Shown: piece after piece, positions 38,589 to 48,242 of the stretch
Numbering within the stretch: position 1 is the first letter of the stretch
Layout: each line of letters begins with the position of its first letter
Source of the DNA: Jeotgalicoccus saudimassiliensis
GTDB lineage: Bacteria > Bacillota > Bacilli > Staphylococcales > Salinicoccaceae
DNA length: 64,000 bases
Assembly: GCF_000756715.1 (NCBI RefSeq)
Contig: NZ_CCSE01000001.1
Location: 744,001 to 808,000, forward strand
Reading direction: 5' to 3'
The notes under the pieces: model-generated
The model's input: only the letters and a program-made list of their open reading frames with translations
Told to the model about the DNA's origin: nothing
Database searches by the model: none
Made by a program: the position numbers and the translations under genes

Positions 38589-39512
38589 ATGAGCAATAAC
38601 AAAATCAGAGATCAAATTATTAAAAATACAAGAAGTAAATCCAATATTGTTGAGAAATTGATTCCAGTCATTTTACTTTTAATTACTTCAGTTTCCATTC
38701 TCGCAACTATCGGTATTCTTTACACATTACTGTCAGAGTCATTTGAATTCTTTTCACGTGTGCCGATTACTGAGTTCCTGACTTCAGCTACATGGCAGCC
38801 ATACGTCGGAGAAGGCCAGTGGGGCATCTGGGCACTGATTATGGGCACGCTTAAAATTGTAGTAATCGCAGTGATATTCGCTGTACCGATCGGTCTTGGT
38901 GCTGCAATTTATTTAAGTGAATATGCTACTGAAAAAGTGAGACGTATTATCAAACCTGTATTGGAAGTGCTGGCAGGTATTCCGACTGTCGTTTACGGTT
39001 TCTTTGCAATCAACTTTGTTAACCCCATCCTCCAGGGTATATACAGTGGATTCGGATTGTACAATGCGGTATCAGCAGGTATCGTCGTAGGGATTATGAT
39101 TATTCCGATGATTGCGAGCTTAAGTGAAGACGCAATGAGTTCAGTGCCCCGTGCAATGAGGGAAGGCTCACTCGGTATGGGTGCAACACGATTTGAAACA
39201 GCTGTTAAAGTAGTACTTCCGGCAGCATTCTCAGGTATCGTTGCATCATTCGTATTAGCAATATCACGTGCAATCGGTGAAACGATGATCGTGTCAATTG
39301 CCGCAGGTTCAACACCAAACGCAAGTTTCGATGTGACTGAACCGCTGCAGACGATGACCGGATTTATCGTCCAGATTACTTCAGGTGATGCAGCATTTGG
39401 AACAAACTTATACTACAGCCTGTTTGCGGTCGGTATGACACTCTTCATTATGACACTTTTAATGAACGTCATCGCATCGTGGTTTACGAAGAAATATAAG
39501 GAGGAGTATTAA
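38589..39512 (+). CDS. pstC: Phosphate ABC transporter permease PstC
   Basis: The 307-residue membrane protein has about six transmembrane helices and the binding-protein-dependent transport motif (ALGMGATRFETAVKVVLPAA-type EAA loop near residue 200). It pairs with PstA to form the phosphate channel. ATG 38589 is preceded by AGAGAGG; an upstream in-frame ATG at 38535 lies in the intergenic hairpin and is rejected. Confidence 0.96.
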   Translation: MSNNKIRDQIIKNTRSKSNIVEKLIPVILLLITSVSILATIGILYTLLSESFEFFSRVPITEFLTSATWQPYVGEGQWGIWALIMGTLKIVVIAVIFAVPIGLGAAIYLSEYATEKVRRIIKPVLEVLAGIPTVVYGFFAINFVNPILQGIYSGFGLYNAVSAGIVVGIMIIPMIASLSEDAMSSVPRAMREGSLGMGATRFETAVKVVLPAAFSGIVASFVLAISRAIGETMIVSIAAGSTPNASFDVTEPLQTMTGFIVQITSGDAAFGTNLYYSLFAVGMTLFIMTLLMNVIASWFTKKYKEEY

Positions 39513-39514
39513 TA

Positions 39515-40393
39515 ATGACTTTAATAGATAAAGATATTATTGCCAGAAAACGCAGCCGCAGACAATCTGGTAACCAGCTTTTTAAATGGTTGTTCTTCCT
39601 GTGCACGATGTTCGGCCTTGCAGTACTCATAATGCTGATTACAGATACACTGATGGACGGCTGGAGCCGTCTCAACATGGACTTTCTGACGAACTTCAAC
39701 TCGTCGAGAGCATCGAACGCAGGATTTTTCGGGGCGATTATCGGCTCCTTGTGGCTGATGCTTGTCACGACACCTGTAGCAATCGTTCTGTCAGTCGGGA
39801 CAGCTTTATATCTGGAAGAATATGCACCAAAAAATAAATTTACAGATTTCATAAAAATAAATATTTCAAACCTGGCAGGCGTACCTTCAGTTGTATTTGG
39901 TCTTCTCGGCCTGGCAATGTTCGTCCGCGCGCTTGCACTTGGCAATTCGGTACTCGCAGCAGGACTGACACTTGCACTGATGATTCTTCCGGTGATCGTC
40001 GTCGCATCACAGGAAGCAATTCGTGCAGTGCCGGCATCTGTACGTGAAGCATCTATCGGTATGGGCGCAACGAAATGGCAGACAGTTTCAAGAATCATTT
40101 TACCGGCAGCAATTCCGGGAATTATTACCGGAATTATTTTAGCAATTTCACGTGCAATCGGTGAAACAGCACCGCTTGTAGTTATCGGAGTACCGACTAC
40201 ACTGCTCGTCACACCGACAAGTGTATTCGATTCATTCCAGGCAATGCCGATGCAGATATACAGCTGGGTTAAAATGCCGAACGAAGAGTTCCAGTATATT
40301 GCAGCAGCGGGCATTATCGTCCTGCTTGTTATCCTGCTTCTGATGAACTCGGTCGCGATCTTTATCCGCAATAAGTTTTCGCAAAGATATTAA
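39515..40393 (+). CDS. pstA: Phosphate ABC transporter permease PstA
   Basis: The 292-residue membrane protein has about six helices, the EAA loop (SIGMGATKWQTVSRIILPAA region) and the PstA motif SRAIGETAPLVVIG. It is the second channel subunit. AAGGAGGAG precedes the ATG and the gap to pstC is 2 bases. Confidence 0.96.
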   Translation: MTLIDKDIIARKRSRRQSGNQLFKWLFFLCTMFGLAVLIMLITDTLMDGWSRLNMDFLTNFNSSRASNAGFFGAIIGSLWLMLVTTPVAIVLSVGTALYLEEYAPKNKFTDFIKINISNLAGVPSVVFGLLGLAMFVRALALGNSVLAAGLTLALMILPVIVVASQEAIRAVPASVREASIGMGATKWQTVSRIILPAAIPGIITGIILAISRAIGETAPLVVIGVPTTLLVTPTSVFDSFQAMPMQIYSWVKMPNEEFQYIAAAGIIVLLVILLLMNSVAIFIRNKFSQRY

Positions 40394-40414
40394 TTAATTA
40401 GAGGAGTTTTAAAA

Positions 40415-41248
40415 ATGGTAGAACTAAAAACTACAGTTAAACAAAATACACAAAACGAGAATACAGAGCAGTCTCCGATTATCCAGGAAGATAAAAAGAT
40501 CGTCTTTCAGTCAAAAAACTTTAACCTCTGGTATGGTGATAACCACGCACTGCAGGACATTAATTTAACATTCCACGAAAACGACATCAATGCGATTATC
40601 GGACCGTCAGGATGCGGTAAGTCGACATTTGTTAAATCTTTAAACCGCATGACTGAGTTAGTACCAATCGTCCGTACTGAAGGGGAAATCGACTTCCGCG
40701 GCGATGATATTTTCAACAGCGGTATGTCAGTTGAGGAATTAAGAACACGTGTCGGCATGGTTTTCCAGAAACCGAACCCGTTCCCGAAGTCAATTTACGA
40801 TAACGTTGCATACGGACCGCGTGTACACGGCATTAAGAAGAAGTCTGTTCTTGACGAAGTGGTTGAAAAATCACTCCGCAGTGCATCGATCTGGGACGAA
40901 GTTAAAGACCGTCTTAACGACAATGCATACGGCCTGTCTGGCGGACAGCAGCAGCGTATCTGCATCGCACGTGCGCTTGCTGTAGAGCCGGAAGTTATTC
41001 TTATGGATGAACCGACAAGTGCGCTGGATCCAATTTCTACGACTAAGATTGAAGACTTAATGCAGGAACTTAAAAAAGATTACAGCATCATTATCGTTAC
41101 GCACAACATGCAGCAGGCTGCACGTGTGTCGGACAGAACTTCTTTCTTCTACCAGGGATACGTTGTTGAATCAGATGATACGAATGTTATTTTTGAAAAT
41201 CCTTCTGACAAGCGTACAGAAGACTACGTGTCAGGCAGATTCGGCTAA
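40415..41248 (+). CDS. pstB: Phosphate ABC transporter ATP-binding protein PstB
   Basis: The 277-residue ABC ATPase has Walker [10 protein letters not shown], signature LSGGQQQR and Walker [13 protein letters not shown], with the PstB-typical LNRMTEL and [12 protein letters not shown]. It has an N-terminal extension of about 35 polar residues. A single pstB is present here, as in S. aureus, unlike the pstBA/pstBB pair of B. subtilis. Confidence 0.98.
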   Translation: MVELKTTVKQNTQNENTEQSPIIQEDKKIVFQSKNFNLWYGDNHALQDINLTFHENDINAIIGPSGCGKSTFVKSLNRMTELVPIVRTEGEIDFRGDDIFNSGMSVEELRTRVGMVFQKPNPFPKSIYDNVAYGPRVHGIKKKSVLDEVVEKSLRSASIWDEVKDRLNDNAYGLSGGQQQRICIARALAVEPEVILMDEPTSALDPISTTKIEDLMQELKKDYSIIIVTHNMQQAARVSDRTSFFYQGYVVESDDTNVIFENPSDKRTEDYVSGRFG

Positions 41249-41251
41249 TAT

Positions 41252-41905
41252 ATGACATTGTACCGTGAAAAGTTTCATGAGCAGCTTCATGCACTGATTA
41301 ACGAATGTATTAACCTTGGAGAAGAATGTCACAAACGACTGGCGCGTACGGTGGAAATTCTCGTTGCAGAAAACATCGATGAAGCACGTCAGGTCGTCCG
41401 CGACGATTCAGAAATTAATAAGATGGAAGCAGACATCAATGCGCATGCGATTAATTTAATTACGACACAGCAGCCGGTCGCGACAGATTTAAGAATGATC
41501 ATATCCTGTATAAAAATTGCAGATAATTTAGAACGTATTGCCGACAATATCAGCAATGTCGCAGAGGTCAGAAAACGTATTAAGATTACGAATGAACGTA
41601 CGCTGCTCCGATTTAAAACGATGGAGCGTCTCGCTTCATTAATGCTGGAAGATGTATATACTGCCTTTAAGGAAGATGACATGGATCTGCTGCACGAAAT
41701 TATTTTGAGAGATCAGGATATCGACGCAGTGTTTGTACAGATTACGACGTCGGACATATTCGAAGAGTCCGATGCATTCCTGACAGGACAAATTCAGCTG
41801 ACAGCGAAGTACCTCGAACGTATCGGCGACCACATCAAAAGTATCGCAGAACATATTTACTATATTCATACCGGTGACCCGTACGAAAAATCCAAAAGTG
41901 AATAG
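41252..41905 (+). CDS. phoU: Phosphate transport system regulator PhoU
   Basis: The 217-residue all-helical protein has two PhoU repeats, each with the metal-linked E/DxxxD motif region (IKIADNLERIADN and LERIGDHIKSIAEH). PhoU restrains phosphate uptake and Pho signalling when phosphate is sufficient. It starts 3 bases after pstB and ends the operon at a terminator. B. subtilis lacks phoU at this site, so the arrangement is staphylococcus-like. Confidence 0.97.
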   Translation: MTLYREKFHEQLHALINECINLGEECHKRLARTVEILVAENIDEARQVVRDDSEINKMEADINAHAINLITTQQPVATDLRMIISCIKIADNLERIADNISNVAEVRKRIKITNERTLLRFKTMERLASLMLEDVYTAFKEDDMDLLHEIILRDQDIDAVFVQITTSDIFEESDAFLTGQIQLTAKYLERIGDHIKSIAEHIYYIHTGDPYEKSKSE

Positions 41906-41910
41906 CTCTG

Positions 41911-41937
41911 AACCTCCAGTAATTCTGGAGGTTTTTT
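41911..41937 (+). terminator. Terminator of the pst operon
   Basis: A 9-bp perfect stem (AACCTCCAG / CTGGAGGTT) with a 5-base loop runs into six T. Confidence 0.92.
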
Positions 41938-41994
41938 CTTTATTCATATAGAATATATAATAAGTAAGAATTAAATAGTGAAGGGGTTTTATTA

Positions 41995-42567
41995 ATGTCG
42001 AAAAAAGAACTGCGTCAAAATATGATCAGTATTTTAAAGAATATGGATACGGATGATAAAAATGCTGCTGCAGATAATATAACAGTCCATGCAAAAGAAT
42101 ACATCGCATCACGCGGATTTAAAAGTGTCGGCATCGTGCTGCCGATGAAAATCGAATATGATACGTGGAAACTGATCGATGAACTGCTCGCAATGGATGT
42201 TGAAGTCTATTCACCGCAGTGTCATTACGACGATAAATCTATGACATTCCACCGCCTGACTTCAAGAGATGAAGTGACGACAGACGAGAAGAATATTCCA
42301 ATACCTGATACGGCTGCACCGGTTAACAACGATGTGGATCTGTTAATTGTACCCGGTCTGATCTTCAGTCCGGACGGTTACCGTATCGGCTACGGCGGCG
42401 GGTTTTACGACCGTTTCCTGACAAATTTCGGCGGTTCGACTGCGTCCTTAATTTTCAGTGAGCAGATTGGTGAAACGATCGTTATGGAACATGACCTGCC
42501 GGTGGATGCATTAATCACTGATAAAGAAATATTTAATGTTAAAGAAGTGAGAGAAAATGAAAAATAA
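41995..42567 (+). CDS. yqgN: 5-formyltetrahydrofolate cyclo-ligase
   Basis: The 190-residue enzyme starts MSKKELRQNM and has the signature YRIGYGGGFYDRFL near residue 130. It converts 5-formyl-THF to 5,10-methenyl-THF with ATP, recycling a folate storage form. AGGGG precedes the ATG. The rhomboid gene begins inside its last codons, as in the Bacillus yqgN-yqgP pair. Confidence 0.96.
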   Translation: MSKKELRQNMISILKNMDTDDKNAAADNITVHAKEYIASRGFKSVGIVLPMKIEYDTWKLIDELLAMDVEVYSPQCHYDDKSMTFHRLTSRDEVTTDEKNIPIPDTAAPVNNDVDLLIVPGLIFSPDGYRIGYGGGFYDRFLTNFGGSTASLIFSEQIGETIVMEHDLPVDALITDKEIFNVKEVRENEK

Positions 42568-43966
42568 ATGGCAGGCAGCATTCGAAGTTGCGAAATATAC
42601 AAATTATGATTTCCTTCATTATGATAATGACACAGAAATTATCTGGCTGAAGGATCGTAAGAAGAAGACGCTGATGTGTCTGATAGATCTGGACCTTCCG
42701 GACAGTGAACTGGAAGAAATTACTGATAACATTTTTAACTCCCAGGATAACCTGTCCGGTATTGCCGGATTTCCGGTTAAGGTAATTAATCTGTATCATC
42801 TGACAGGGAAAAAGTTCACACGGAAGTTCAAGTCGAAAACATTGAGAGTCAATCACCGTACTGTGAACAATCTGGAAAAAATAATATCCAATCCTTTCTA
42901 CAAGATAGATATGAAATACAAAAAGCCGAAAGATGATGCGTTTTACAAACGACGTCTGATGTCCCGTCACCCATTTGAAAAATATATGATTAAATTCACG
43001 CCGATGACATTGCTGCTCGTTACATTAAATACAATTGTACTGCTGATCAATTTAATCTTCGTACATCTCTTTAATACATACGAGCTGACGAATCTGCTGG
43101 CTGTGAGTCATTATGAAGTATCGTCAGGTGAATACTACAGACTCGTCACCAGTTCTTTTCTGCACGTCGGCATCAGCCATTTTCTGTTTAACATTTTTGC
43201 ACTGTATATACTCGGTAAATTTGTCGAAGGGATATACACTCCGTGGCATCTGTTGATTACGTATCTTGCAGCAGGCACCATCGCGAGCCTGTTTTCGCTT
43301 GTTTTCGTTACCGAAGGGATTTCACTTGGAGCGAGCGGGGCTGTATACGGACTGCTGGGATTAATTATTATGCATTTATTAATCACAAGACAGATTAAAA
43401 TTAAACTGATTATCCAAATCATCGCAGTATTTGCAGTGGTTTCAGCGTTATCCATGTTCCTTGCAAATATTAATCATTATGCACATATCGGGGGACTGAT
43501 TGTCGGCGCTCTGCTTGCTGTTATATATAATTTCCGCCGGATTAAGTTTAAATACACGCTGATTGCTGCCGCAGTTTTAGTTCTGTTTGCAATGTTCAGC
43601 CACTTCGGCATGAATCAGCAGACTTCCATTCACCCGATGGATGATGAAGCGATGTACTATTATAAAAAAGGTGATTACGACGAAGCGCTTGCAGTCGTAA
43701 ACAATTCAATCAATAAAGAAGTCGCAACAGACATGACCTATTATTTACTCGGTAAACTGTATATTGAGTCAGGTAATCCAGAAAAAGGGCAGGAGTATGT
43801 GGATAAAAGTTACGAAATGAACCCTGCAAATGAACTGGCAGCAAAAGAAAAAATACTTGAATTCAGAAAGGCCCAGGACTTCGAAAACATGAACGAAGCC
43901 ATAAGCAGACTGGATACACCGGTAGAAGACAAAGAGCTTCAGATACTCGTCGACGAAGCGAATTAA
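42557..43966 (+). CDS. gluP: Rhomboid intramembrane serine protease with C-terminal TPR repeats (GluP/YqgP type)
   Basis: The 469-residue protein has a cytosolic N-terminal domain (about 1-150), a six- to seven-helix rhomboid core with catalytic Ser260 (LGASGAVYG) and His310 (NHYAHIGG), and a C-terminal TPR region (about 360-469). B. subtilis YqgP cleaves the magnesium transporter MgtE. Other substrates are unknown. It overlaps yqgN by 11 bases. In B. subtilis and S. aureus yqgQ and glucokinase follow; here argGH follows. Confidence 0.95.
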   Translation: MKNKWQAAFEVAKYTNYDFLHYDNDTEIIWLKDRKKKTLMCLIDLDLPDSELEEITDNIFNSQDNLSGIAGFPVKVINLYHLTGKKFTRKFKSKTLRVNHRTVNNLEKIISNPFYKIDMKYKKPKDDAFYKRRLMSRHPFEKYMIKFTPMTLLLVTLNTIVLLINLIFVHLFNTYELTNLLAVSHYEVSSGEYYRLVTSSFLHVGISHFLFNIFALYILGKFVEGIYTPWHLLITYLAAGTIASLFSLVFVTEGISLGASGAVYGLLGLIIMHLLITRQIKIKLIIQIIAVFAVVSALSMFLANINHYAHIGGLIVGALLAVIYNFRRIKFKYTLIAAAVLVLFAMFSHFGMNQQTSIHPMDDEAMYYYKKGDYDEALAVVNNSINKEVATDMTYYLLGKLYIESGNPEKGQEYVDKSYEMNPANELAAKEKILEFRKAQDFENMNEAISRLDTPVEDKELQILVDEAN

Positions 43967-43970
43967 TATT

Positions 43971-44014
43971 TATGTATAATTATACTTGATTATGTAAGTT
44001 TATGATGATAGTAT
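43971..44014 (+). promoter_or_regulatory. Promoter and candidate ARG box of argGH
   Basis: TTGATT (43986-43991) and TAGTAT (44009-44014) have a 17-base spacer with an extended TGA. The -35 box is overlapped by TATGTATAATTATACTTG (43971-43988), centred on the perfect palindrome GTATAATTATAC. It resembles the ArgR/AhrC operator (TGAATWWWWATTCA core) imperfectly. Confidence 0.55.
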
Positions 44015-44056
44015 ATAAAATATCAATTAAACAAATAACTTATGAGGTGACAATAT

Positions 44057-45265
44057 ATGGCACAGAAAAAAGTAGTATTAGCATATTCAGGCGGGTTGGA
44101 CACAAGCGTAACGATTCAATGGTTTATCGATAAAGGATTCGATGTAGTAGCGGTATGTTTAGATGTCGGTGAAGGCAAGGACCTGGAACTGATTCATGAC
44201 AAAGCACTAAAAATGGGTGCCAGCGAATGTCACATCATAAACACGCAAAAAGAGTTTGCAGAAGACTTTGTTGCATATACAATTTACGGAAACTCAATGT
44301 ACGAAGAGAAGTATCCATTAGTTTCTGCATTGAGCCGTCCGTTAATTTCTAAAAAATTAGTGGAAATCGCCCACGAAACAAATGCGGACTATGTAGCCCA
44401 CGGCTGTACAGGTAAAGGGAACGACCAGGTTCGTTTCGAAGTGGCGATTAAATCACTGGATCCGACAATTAAAGTACTTGCACCGGTTCGTGAGTGGACA
44501 TGGTCAAGAGAAGAGGAAATTGAATACGCAAAAGAACACAACATTCCAATTCCAATCGATCTGGATTCACCGTACTCTGTAGACCAGAACTTATGGGGCA
44601 GAAGTAACGAGTGCGGTATCCTTGAAGATCCTTGGGCAGCCCCTCCGGAAGATGCATACGATTTAACAGTTAACATTAAAGATGCACCGGACGAAGCTGA
44701 AGAGTTATTAATTACTTACGAAAAAGGATTGCCGGTCGCAGTTAACGGTGAGAAGTTTGAACTTCACGAGTTAATTCTGCACCTGAACGGCGTTGCCGGG
44801 AAACACGGTATCGGCAGAATTGACCACGTTGAAAACAGACTTGTCGGTATTAAATCGAGAGAAATTTACGAAACACCCGCAGCGAAAGTTATCATGACTG
44901 CAAAACACGATCTTGAAACAATTACGCTGACTAAAGATATTGCCCACTTCAAACCGGTAGTAGAGCAGAAATATACAGAACAGGTGTATAACGGATTATG
45001 GTTCACTCCGTTATCAGACACGCTGAGAGCGACATTAAAAGACATGCAGCAGCCTGTAAACGGCGAAGTTCGTGTTGAATTATACAAAGGTAATGTAATT
45101 GTGAAAGGACGTAAGTCTGAGAACAGCCTTTATAATGAGAAACTTGCAACATACACGAAAGAAGATGCATTCAACCAGGAAGCATCTGTAGGATTCATCG
45201 AAATTTTCGGTCTTCCGACTAAAGTTAAAGCAATGCTTGAACAGGGAGTTGCTGTGGATGAGTAA
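44057..45265 (+). CDS. argG: Argininosuccinate synthase
   Basis: The 402-residue enzyme has the N-terminal PP-loop [24 protein letters not shown] and the synthetase-domain NEC motif [13 protein letters not shown]. It joins citrulline and aspartate using ATP in arginine synthesis. TATGAGGTGAC precedes the ATG. It overlaps argH by 8 bases. This position differs from S. aureus and from the B. subtilis arg clusters. Confidence 0.98.
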   Translation: MAQKKVVLAYSGGLDTSVTIQWFIDKGFDVVAVCLDVGEGKDLELIHDKALKMGASECHIINTQKEFAEDFVAYTIYGNSMYEEKYPLVSALSRPLISKKLVEIAHETNADYVAHGCTGKGNDQVRFEVAIKSLDPTIKVLAPVREWTWSREEEIEYAKEHNIPIPIDLDSPYSVDQNLWGRSNECGILEDPWAAPPEDAYDLTVNIKDAPDEAEELLITYEKGLPVAVNGEKFELHELILHLNGVAGKHGIGRIDHVENRLVGIKSREIYETPAAKVIMTAKHDLETITLTKDIAHFKPVVEQKYTEQVYNGLWFTPLSDTLRATLKDMQQPVNGEVRVELYKGNVIVKGRKSENSLYNEKLATYTKEDAFNQEASVGFIEIFGLPTKVKAMLEQGVAVDE

Positions 45266-46631
45266 AAAAGCTTGGGGCGGCAGGTTCCAGGAAGAGTCAA
45301 TATCATGGGTGGAAGAGTTTAACGCTTCCATCCATTTTGATAAAGTTTTGATTGAAGAAGATATTAACGGCAGTATTGCCCACGCAAACATGCTTTGTGC
45401 ACAGGATATTATTACAGAAGAGGAGAACAGTCTTATTAAAGAAGGACTGCTCAGTATTCTGGATGATTATAATAACGGTAAATTGACATTCAGCGTATCG
45501 CAGGAAGACATTCATATGAATGTTGAAGCGAAGCTGATTGAAAAAATCGGTGCAGCTGGCGGGAAACTTCATACAGCCAGAAGCAGAAATGATCAGGTTG
45601 CAACGGATATGCATTTATATGTTAAAAAAGAAGTCAACACTGTCATTCAAAGTGTGGAACTGCTGCAGCAGACGATTATCAGGCTGGCCGAAAAGCATAT
45701 AGATGTCATCATGCCGGGCTACACACACCTGCAGCGGGCACAGCCGATACTTTTCTCTCATCACATACTGACTTATTTCTGGATGCTTGAACGCGACAAA
45801 TCACGTTTTAACGATTCATTAAAACGTATCGATGTATCTCCGCTCGGTGCGGGAGCAATCAGCGGTACAACATTTAATATCGACCGTTTCCAGACGAAGG
45901 ACGAACTCGGCTTTTCAGGTATTTACCACAACAGCATGGACGCAGTCAGCGACAGAGACTATATCGTGGAAACATTATCCAATATCTCGCTGACGATGGT
46001 CCACTTATCGAGATTGTCCGAAGAATTGATTTTCTGGACGACGGACGAGGCAAACTTCGTCACGCTGAGCGACGCGTTTACGACAGGCTCATCGATGATG
46101 CCGCAGAAGAAAAATCCGGATATGGCTGAATTAATCCGCGGTAAGAGCGGGCGTACAGCAGGACACCTTATGTCTATGCTGATGCTCTTAAAAGGCCTGC
46201 CGCTGACATACAACAAAGATATGCAGGAAGACAAGGAAGGCCTGTTTGATTCGTTAACAACGATTAAAGGCTCTCTTAAAATTATGAACGGCATGCTCGA
46301 CACGCTTACGATTAACGAGGAAGTGCTTGAAGAAGCAGTGACTGAAGACTTTTCGAATGCGACTGAGCTTGCGGACTATTTAGTGGCGAAAGGTATACCT
46401 TTCAGAGACTCTCATGAAATAGTCGGCAAACTGGTGCTGACATGTATTAATCAGAACATTTATCTGAAAGATATGCCGCTCGATGAATTTAAAGCAGCGA
46501 GCAGCGTCATTGAAGAAGATATCTATGAAATATTGTCACCTAAAGTTGTCGTAAACAGAAGAATCAGCTACGGCTCAACAGGGACTGAAGCTGTCAGACA
46601 GCAGCTTGAAACAGCCAAAAATCATTTATAA
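45258..46631 (+). CDS. argH: Argininosuccinate lyase
   Basis: The 457-residue fumarase-superfamily enzyme begins [11 protein letters not shown] and carries [21 protein letters not shown]-like [12 protein letters not shown] and the signature [12 protein letters not shown]. It releases arginine and fumarate. ATG 45258 gives the standard N-terminus; an upstream in-frame ATT/ATG reading would extend into argG. It is translationally coupled to argG. Confidence 0.98.
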   Translation: MSKKAWGGRFQEESISWVEEFNASIHFDKVLIEEDINGSIAHANMLCAQDIITEEENSLIKEGLLSILDDYNNGKLTFSVSQEDIHMNVEAKLIEKIGAAGGKLHTARSRNDQVATDMHLYVKKEVNTVIQSVELLQQTIIRLAEKHIDVIMPGYTHLQRAQPILFSHHILTYFWMLERDKSRFNDSLKRIDVSPLGAGAISGTTFNIDRFQTKDELGFSGIYHNSMDAVSDRDYIVETLSNISLTMVHLSRLSEELIFWTTDEANFVTLSDAFTTGSSMMPQKKNPDMAELIRGKSGRTAGHLMSMLMLLKGLPLTYNKDMQEDKEGLFDSLTTIKGSLKIMNGMLDTLTINEEVLEEAVTEDFSNATELADYLVAKGIPFRDSHEIVGKLVLTCINQNIYLKDMPLDEFKAASSVIEEDIYEILSPKVVVNRRISYGSTGTEAVRQQLETAKNHL

Positions 46632-46637
46632 CATTTA

Positions 46638-46674
46638 AAAACTCCCTTCCGGATTACCCGGAAGGGAGTTTTCT
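46638..46674. terminator. Bidirectional terminator between argH and yqgW
   Basis: A 15-bp perfect stem (AAAACTCCCTTCCGG and its complement) with a 5-base loop and T/A flanks separates convergent genes. Confidence 0.93.
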
Positions 46675-46689
46675 TATTCATTAATTTAA

Positions 46690-46926
46690 TTAACCAAGAT
46701 CCGGATAGCCGAATGTGAATATTGTTGCAAGTGTCCAGAGTCCAAAAACAAGAACTGTTACTGCGCTGAAGCCTGCACCAAGAAGGTTTTTAGCTTTCAT
46801 AGAGTTAACAAGTCCAAATACTCCAAATACTGCTACCAGGCCCATTAGAATCGCAAGTGCATTAATACCGATTCTGATGGAAACACCACCAATAGTAAAT
46901 AATTCTCCTGTATCGAAGAAAGGCAT
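46690..46926 (-). CDS. yqgW: DUF2759 family small membrane protein
   Basis: The 78-residue protein starts MPFFDTGELFTIGG and has two hydrophobic helices (about 20-42 and 52-72), matching the DUF2759 (YqgW) family. Function unknown. The start at 46926 is preceded by GGGGGTC; a longer upstream frame has no ribosome site. It is divergent from yqgX, as in B. subtilis. Confidence 0.82.
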   Translation of the reverse strand: MPFFDTGELFTIGGVSIRIGINALAILMGLVAVFGVFGLVNSMKAKNLLGAGFSAVTVLVFGLWTLATIFTFGYPDLG

Positions 46927-47025
46927 TATAATTGACCCCCTAATCTTTCTCTTTAAACAATCACTTAATAATATTGTATAATTAATATATACTTTTGTCG
47001 AGAACATTTTGGAGGGTGATTATTA

Positions 47026-47637
47026 ATGAAAATAACAAGAATGCCTTTAGGGGCTTTACAGACTAACTGCTATATCGTCGATAACGGTGAACGCCTGCTC
47101 GTAATTGATCCATCGGCGGAACCCGGTGCAATTATCGGCAAGCTGAAGGATATCGGACTGCCGGTCGACGGCATACTGCTGACACACACGCATTACGATC
47201 ACTTCGGCGCACTGGATGAAGTACAGGCATTTACAGGCGCAGATGTCTATATGTCGGACATAGAAACAGACTGGCTCACAGACATCTCTAAAAACGGCTC
47301 AATCCGCTTCACTGAGGAGATTACTTCCTCGGTGACACCGAATACCTTAAAAGAAGGTAAAGCGGCTGTAGGGGCCTTTAATTTCGATGTCATTCATACG
47401 CCAGGCCATTCACCGGGCTCACTGAGCTATAAATTCGATGATTTCGTCATTTCCGGAGACGTATTATTCAACAAAGGGGTCGGGCGTACTGATCTGTACG
47501 GCGGCAGCACAGCGGAGCTGATGCATTCAATCAGGGAAAAACTTTACAAACTTCCACCGGAAACGACGGTTTACGCAGGGCATAATATCCCGACAACAAT
47601 CGGTGATGAGAAAGAAAATAATCCGTACGTAAGATAG
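47026..47637 (+). CDS. yqgX: Metallo-beta-lactamase fold hydrolase (YqgX, glyoxalase II-like)
   Basis: The 203-residue protein has the zinc motif THTHYDH, HTPGHSPGS, SGDVLFNKGVGRTD and a C-terminal YAGH, giving the full dinuclear site. Members act as thioesterases such as hydroxyacylglutathione or bacillithiol-type hydrolases; the substrate here is not determined. TTGGAGGGTG precedes the ATG. Confidence 0.92.
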   Translation: MKITRMPLGALQTNCYIVDNGERLLVIDPSAEPGAIIGKLKDIGLPVDGILLTHTHYDHFGALDEVQAFTGADVYMSDIETDWLTDISKNGSIRFTEEITSSVTPNTLKEGKAAVGAFNFDVIHTPGHSPGSLSYKFDDFVISGDVLFNKGVGRTDLYGGSTAELMHSIREKLYKLPPETTVYAGHNIPTTIGDEKENNPYVR

Positions 47638-47647
47638 GCAGACACGA

Positions 47648-47684
47648 CAGTCCGAACATCAGATGATGTTCGGACTGCTTTTTT
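47648..47684 (+). terminator. Terminator of yqgX
   Basis: A 13-bp perfect stem (CAGTCCGAACATC and its complement) with an AGAT loop is followed by a T-run. Confidence 0.93.
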
Positions 47685-47728
47685 ATCTGTATTCAATAAT
47701 TTTAATATTTACTCATTGTAAACCAATT

Positions 47729-47762
47729 AAAAAAGCAGGGCACCGGAGTGCGCCTGCTTTTT
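47729..47762 (-). terminator. Terminator of yqgY
   Basis: A GC-rich hairpin (AAAAGCAGG ... CCTGCTTTT) with A and T flanks lies directly downstream of the reverse-strand yqgY stop. Confidence 0.82.
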
Positions 47763-47769
47763 AGTTTAA

Positions 47770-48018
47770 TTAGATTTCGTTACCAAATGATGGTTCAAGT
47801 AAGAATGTTGTGAAGTATGTAAAGCCGATGAAGAACAAGATTAAATATGCAGCAAATACGTACATGTACATTCTTTCAGTTAATTTCATATAGCCAAGTA
47901 ACACGAAGAATCCGGTCTGTGCTACGAAGAACAGTGAAACGCCTACCATATCTCCTACATAGAACAGAATTGCAAAAATTGCAGTCCAGAACCCAAGCAT
48001 TTTAAATACTTTATCCAT
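47770..48018 (-). CDS. yqgY: DUF2626 family small membrane protein
   Basis: The 82-residue protein begins MDKVFKMLGFWTAIFA and contains three hydrophobic segments with the conserved LTERMYMYVFAAYL block of DUF2626 (YqgY). Function unknown. ATG 48018 has GGGAGG nine bases upstream; the ATG at 48027 touches the ribosome site and is rejected. It lies upstream of comG on the opposite strand, as in B. subtilis. Confidence 0.88.
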   Translation of the reverse strand: MDKVFKMLGFWTAIFAILFYVGDMVGVSLFFVAQTGFFVLLGYMKLTERMYMYVFAAYLILFFIGFTYFTTFLLEPSFGNEI

Positions 48019-48179
48019 GTGATACATCCTCCCACCTGAATAATTTCACATATCATTAAATTCAATTATAGATAATAACAAGAGCAATGTAAATAGCAAT
48101 TCGCATAATTCCGCTGTAATTAAATTCCAAAACTATGGAGGTTTGTGTAAAAAGTAAACCAGTTTTGCTATTTTTGTAT

Positions 48180-48227
48180 TAAAGTAACTTTTTTAAAAGG
48201 AAAACGCACTTTTCGCCTATATATAGG
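48180..48227 (+). promoter_or_regulatory. Candidate ComK box and promoter of the comG operon
   Basis: A perfect AT-box AAAA-CGCAC-TTTT lies at 48201-48213. A weaker one, TAAA-GTAAC-TTTT (48180-48192), lies 8 bases upstream, one of the standard ComK spacings. A -10-like TATATA (within the palindrome CCTATATATAGG, 48216-48227) follows without a -35 box, as expected for an activator-dependent promoter. Confidence 0.5.
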
Positions 48228-48242
48228 GTAGGAGGTGTTTTT

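Noticed and set aside
39484-40371. Long reverse-strand open frame opposite pstA
   Set aside because: It is the mirror of a strongly biased coding sequence; pstA itself has family motifs, a ribosome site and operon context.
48196-48224. SigH-type promoter before comGA (AAAGGAAAA)
   Set aside because: The -35-like element fits, but there is no GAAT-type -10 at the right distance; the ComK-box reading explains more of the sequence.
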